Notes under the pieces: generated by a model
Told to the model about the DNA's origin: nothing
What the model saw: only the letters and a program-made list of their open reading frames with translations
The model's database searches: none
Assembly (NCBI GenBank): GCA_964645585.1
Contig: CAZYAN010000058.1
Location: 1 to 23,030 of the forward strand
Direction of reading: 5' to 3'
DNA: 23,030 nt
Source of the DNA: DATGSL01 sp964645585
Lineage (GTDB): Bacteria > Verrucomicrobiota > Verrucomicrobiia > Opitutales > T3Sed10-336
Made by a program: the position numbers and the translations under genes
Part shown: one piece after another, positions 21,483 to 23,030 of the stretch
Position numbering within the stretch: position 1 is the first letter of the stretch
Layout of the letters: the number at the start of each line of letters is the position of its first letter

Positions 21483-22934
21483 TCAGTTCAGGTTTTTCAG
21501 GTTGTTTACGTAAAGATCATAGGCCCTGCTGTCCGGCAAGTCCAATTTTTTGAGCGACTGCGGCCTGTTGAGCGGCCCCCCGACGTCGATGAACAGATTG
21601 TCCGGAAGGTGAAAGGCGATCAGCCCTTCAATCTCGTGGGGGTTGAACGTAGCGTCCCAAAGAATTTCGCCCCAGATTTTTCCTTTAGCGTAATCCTCGG
21701 GAGTCGAGATTTCGCACACCCAAATGAAATGTGGAAGCGGCAGTTCACGGTAGAGCCGCTGGACGAGGGGATGCCCCATTCCTCGAAGTGAAAGTTTGCT
21801 CTTGAATGAACTCCCGGTGGTGAGCAACAGCCGGCAGACGAGTGTCTGGTCCAGCGGCGCTTTTCTTGGGGAGAAAAATTTCGCCGTCACTTCTTTGACC
21901 TGTTGTTCGAATCCTTCGGCGGTAAGAAAGACTTTGTCCGGAAGCGGAGCGATGAAGGTATGGATATCCGAGAACCTGTAGCGAGAATCCAAGGGTTCGG
22001 CCTCTCCGTTTCGATTTAACGATTGATAGGGAAAATAATTGTCATCGCAAATGACAAACCCTTGGTTGAACCGGGAAGAGAAGTGAGTTCCTCCGTCATT
22101 TGGGATGATCGACGCATCCAGTTCAGATCGGTGTCCAAACCCGGAGACAACGTGATCGTTGAATCCGATCAAACAAGGAATCCCCGACTCGATATAAGTG
22201 TAAAGAAGATGCTCGAACTGATCTTTATGTCTTTCACGGGAGTAGATCAACGGCTCAAACCTGTGTCGCCGCAGGGCTTCCGCCATTTGCCAAACGGTTA
22301 ATCCCTCCGATGGGAACAGACGCCCGAGCGAATAGTCCGTGGTCAGGGCACTAATTTGATAGGGATGAATTTCTCCGTATCGATCATAGCGGTTACTGAA
22401 ATACCTCAAGGTAACCCACAGGGCGGATTGGGCGCAGACGGTAACATCGGCGTCCTGGCTGATGAATGGGAAACCTTCGACTTCGAGAAGCAAGCCCTGG
22501 AGATTAACCTTCTCGGAGCACAGACGAATGTGAGCGTTCTTCACCAACTTGAGAGGAGGTCGAAGTAATGTCCTCCCGACACAGTTCGGACGTGTGGGAC
22601 GAATTACGGAATAGCCAAGATAGGCCTCCGGCGCTCGGTTGGAATCGTGCAGTTCGTCCTTATGTATTTTCTCGCTGAAAAAATGAAGTCGAATGCAGCG
22701 CGAATCAGGCGTCCGAAACCGTTTGGAATGATAGTAAGAGAACGTGTCCCGGTAATCTTTGTCGATATAATGTCTCTCCACCGCCACCGTCTTTACGATG
22801 CCTTCCAGAACCGGCCGTAACCGGTTAACACCTCTCGCGTCCAAGTGCGGCTCTGACACATGCAGGACCTCGCTCCATTCGTCGCCAGTCTCAAAGTGAA
22901 TCACGGGTAATATTGAATCTTTCTCTTCGATCAT
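21483..22934 (-). CDS. Papain/C39-like cysteine peptidase domain protein, 483 aa, unknown family
   Basis: I cannot name the family. The central part has a papain-like (C39-type) signature: 'VTVCAQSALWVTLRYF' with Cys167 and Trp173, then 'DHVVSGFGHR' with His261, and 'FVICDDNYFPYQ' with Asp297/Asp298 where C39 peptidases have their acidic residue. The N-terminal 130 residues include 'YLGYSVIRPTRPNCVGRTLL'. The C-terminal 150 residues, after 'HTFIAPLPDKVFL', may be a partner or substrate domain. No signal peptide is present, so it should act in the cytoplasm. AGGA about 7 nt before the ATG at 22934 supports the start. The gene is visibly poorer in G+C (sampled lines about 43-48%) than its neighbours, a sign of transfer. 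It lies 19 nt after the upstream methyltransferase-like stop. Confidence 0.7.
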   Translation of the reverse strand: MIEEKDSILPVIHFETGDEWSEVLHVSEPHLDARGVNRLRPVLEGIVKTVAVERHYIDKDYRDTFSYYHSKRFRTPDSRCIRLHFFSEKIHKDELHDSNRAPEAYLGYSVIRPTRPNCVGRTLLRPPLKLVKNAHIRLCSEKVNLQGLLLEVEGFPFISQDADVTVCAQSALWVTLRYFSNRYDRYGEIHPYQISALTTDYSLGRLFPSEGLTVWQMAEALRRHRFEPLIYSRERHKDQFEHLLYTYIESGIPCLIGFNDHVVSGFGHRSELDASIIPNDGGTHFSSRFNQGFVICDDNYFPYQSLNRNGEAEPLDSRYRFSDIHTFIAPLPDKVFLTAEGFEQQVKEVTAKFFSPRKAPLDQTLVCRLLLTTGSSFKSKLSLRGMGHPLVQRLYRELPLPHFIWVCEISTPEDYAKGKIWGEILWDATFNPHEIEGLIAFHLPDNLFIDVGGPLNRPQSLKKLDLPDSRAYDLYVNNLKNLN

Positions 22935-22953
22935 CGCGTTGTCCTTTTACAAA

Positions 22954-23030
22954 TTAGACCCGAAAAACCTTCATCACCTCGTCGCCGAGGTGGTTGATGA
23001 CTTTTACGGCGATGCGGCCGGAGGCGGGTT
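22954..23030 (-). CDS. C-terminal tail of a probable site-specific DNA methyltransferase (partial)
   Basis: Only the last 24 codons and the stop are inside the window; the gene continues past the right edge. The peptide reads PASGRIAVKVINHLGDEVMK then VFRV. The 'GRIAVKVINHxGDEVMKVF' ending matches my recollection of the C-terminus of type III-like/adenine-specific site-specific DNA methyltransferases. The fragment has no catalytic motif, so the call rests on this tail alone. It is 19 nt upstream of the 483-aa gene on the same strand, which suggests one operon. Confidence 0.45.
   Translation of the reverse strand, partial: PASGRIAVKVINHLGDEVMKVFRV

Overview
The window is a GC-rich bacterial contig (about 60% or more G+C by eye over most of it) with dense, short-spaced genes and few strong Shine-Dalgarno sites. 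It contains one run of exactly 100 N (4849-4948), so it is a draft or metagenome assembly. A DUF5069-like gene, intergenic palindromic repeats containing 'CTGTAGCG', and 'ATACACGGA'-type short repeats fit a Verrucomicrobiota-like bacterium. That assignment is an inference from gene style, not a marker-gene placement.

Layout. 1-1149 (+): a 54-aa membrane protein and a YugP-like membrane zinc peptidase. 1163-4634 (-): dusB, thiD and a CrtI/PYROXD2-like FAD oxidoreductase, read in that order. 4635-5001: a repeat-rich intergenic region broken by the assembly gap. 5002-9010 (+): an alkaline-phosphatase-superfamily protein, then a large secreted protein with many acidic DxDxD motifs and a DUF4861-like C-terminus. 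9159-10496 (+): a divergent MurA-like enolpyruvyl transferase. 10497-10824: a gene-free stretch that may be a structured leader. 10825-12742 (+): a small membrane protein, a DUF5069-like protein and class I fructose-bisphosphate aldolase. 12905-16887 (+): alanine dehydrogenase, glcD and glcF. This set could link glycolate oxidation to amination of the glyoxylate produced. 17007-18339 (-): tRNA-Leu(UAG), tRNA-Pro(GGG), a SEC-C/transmembrane miniprotein and a polysaccharide deacetylase-like protein. 18463-19050 (+): ruvC.

The right end (19124-23030, all -) is the accessory and most interesting part. In transcription order it holds the C-terminal tail of a gene resembling a site-specific DNA methyltransferase (cut by the window edge), a 483-aa protein with a papain/C39-like Cys-His-Asp signature, a 59-aa charged miniprotein, a clear hairpin terminator, and a 693-aa protein joining an N-terminal RelE/ParE-like domain to a complete UvrD-type SF1 helicase. 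The 483-aa gene is visibly poorer in G+C than its surroundings. The combination looks like a defence-island module or a toxin-helicase system that I cannot match to a named system.

The rest of the window is mainly housekeeping: tRNA modification, thiamine salvage, glycolysis/gluconeogenesis, recombination and C2 metabolism.
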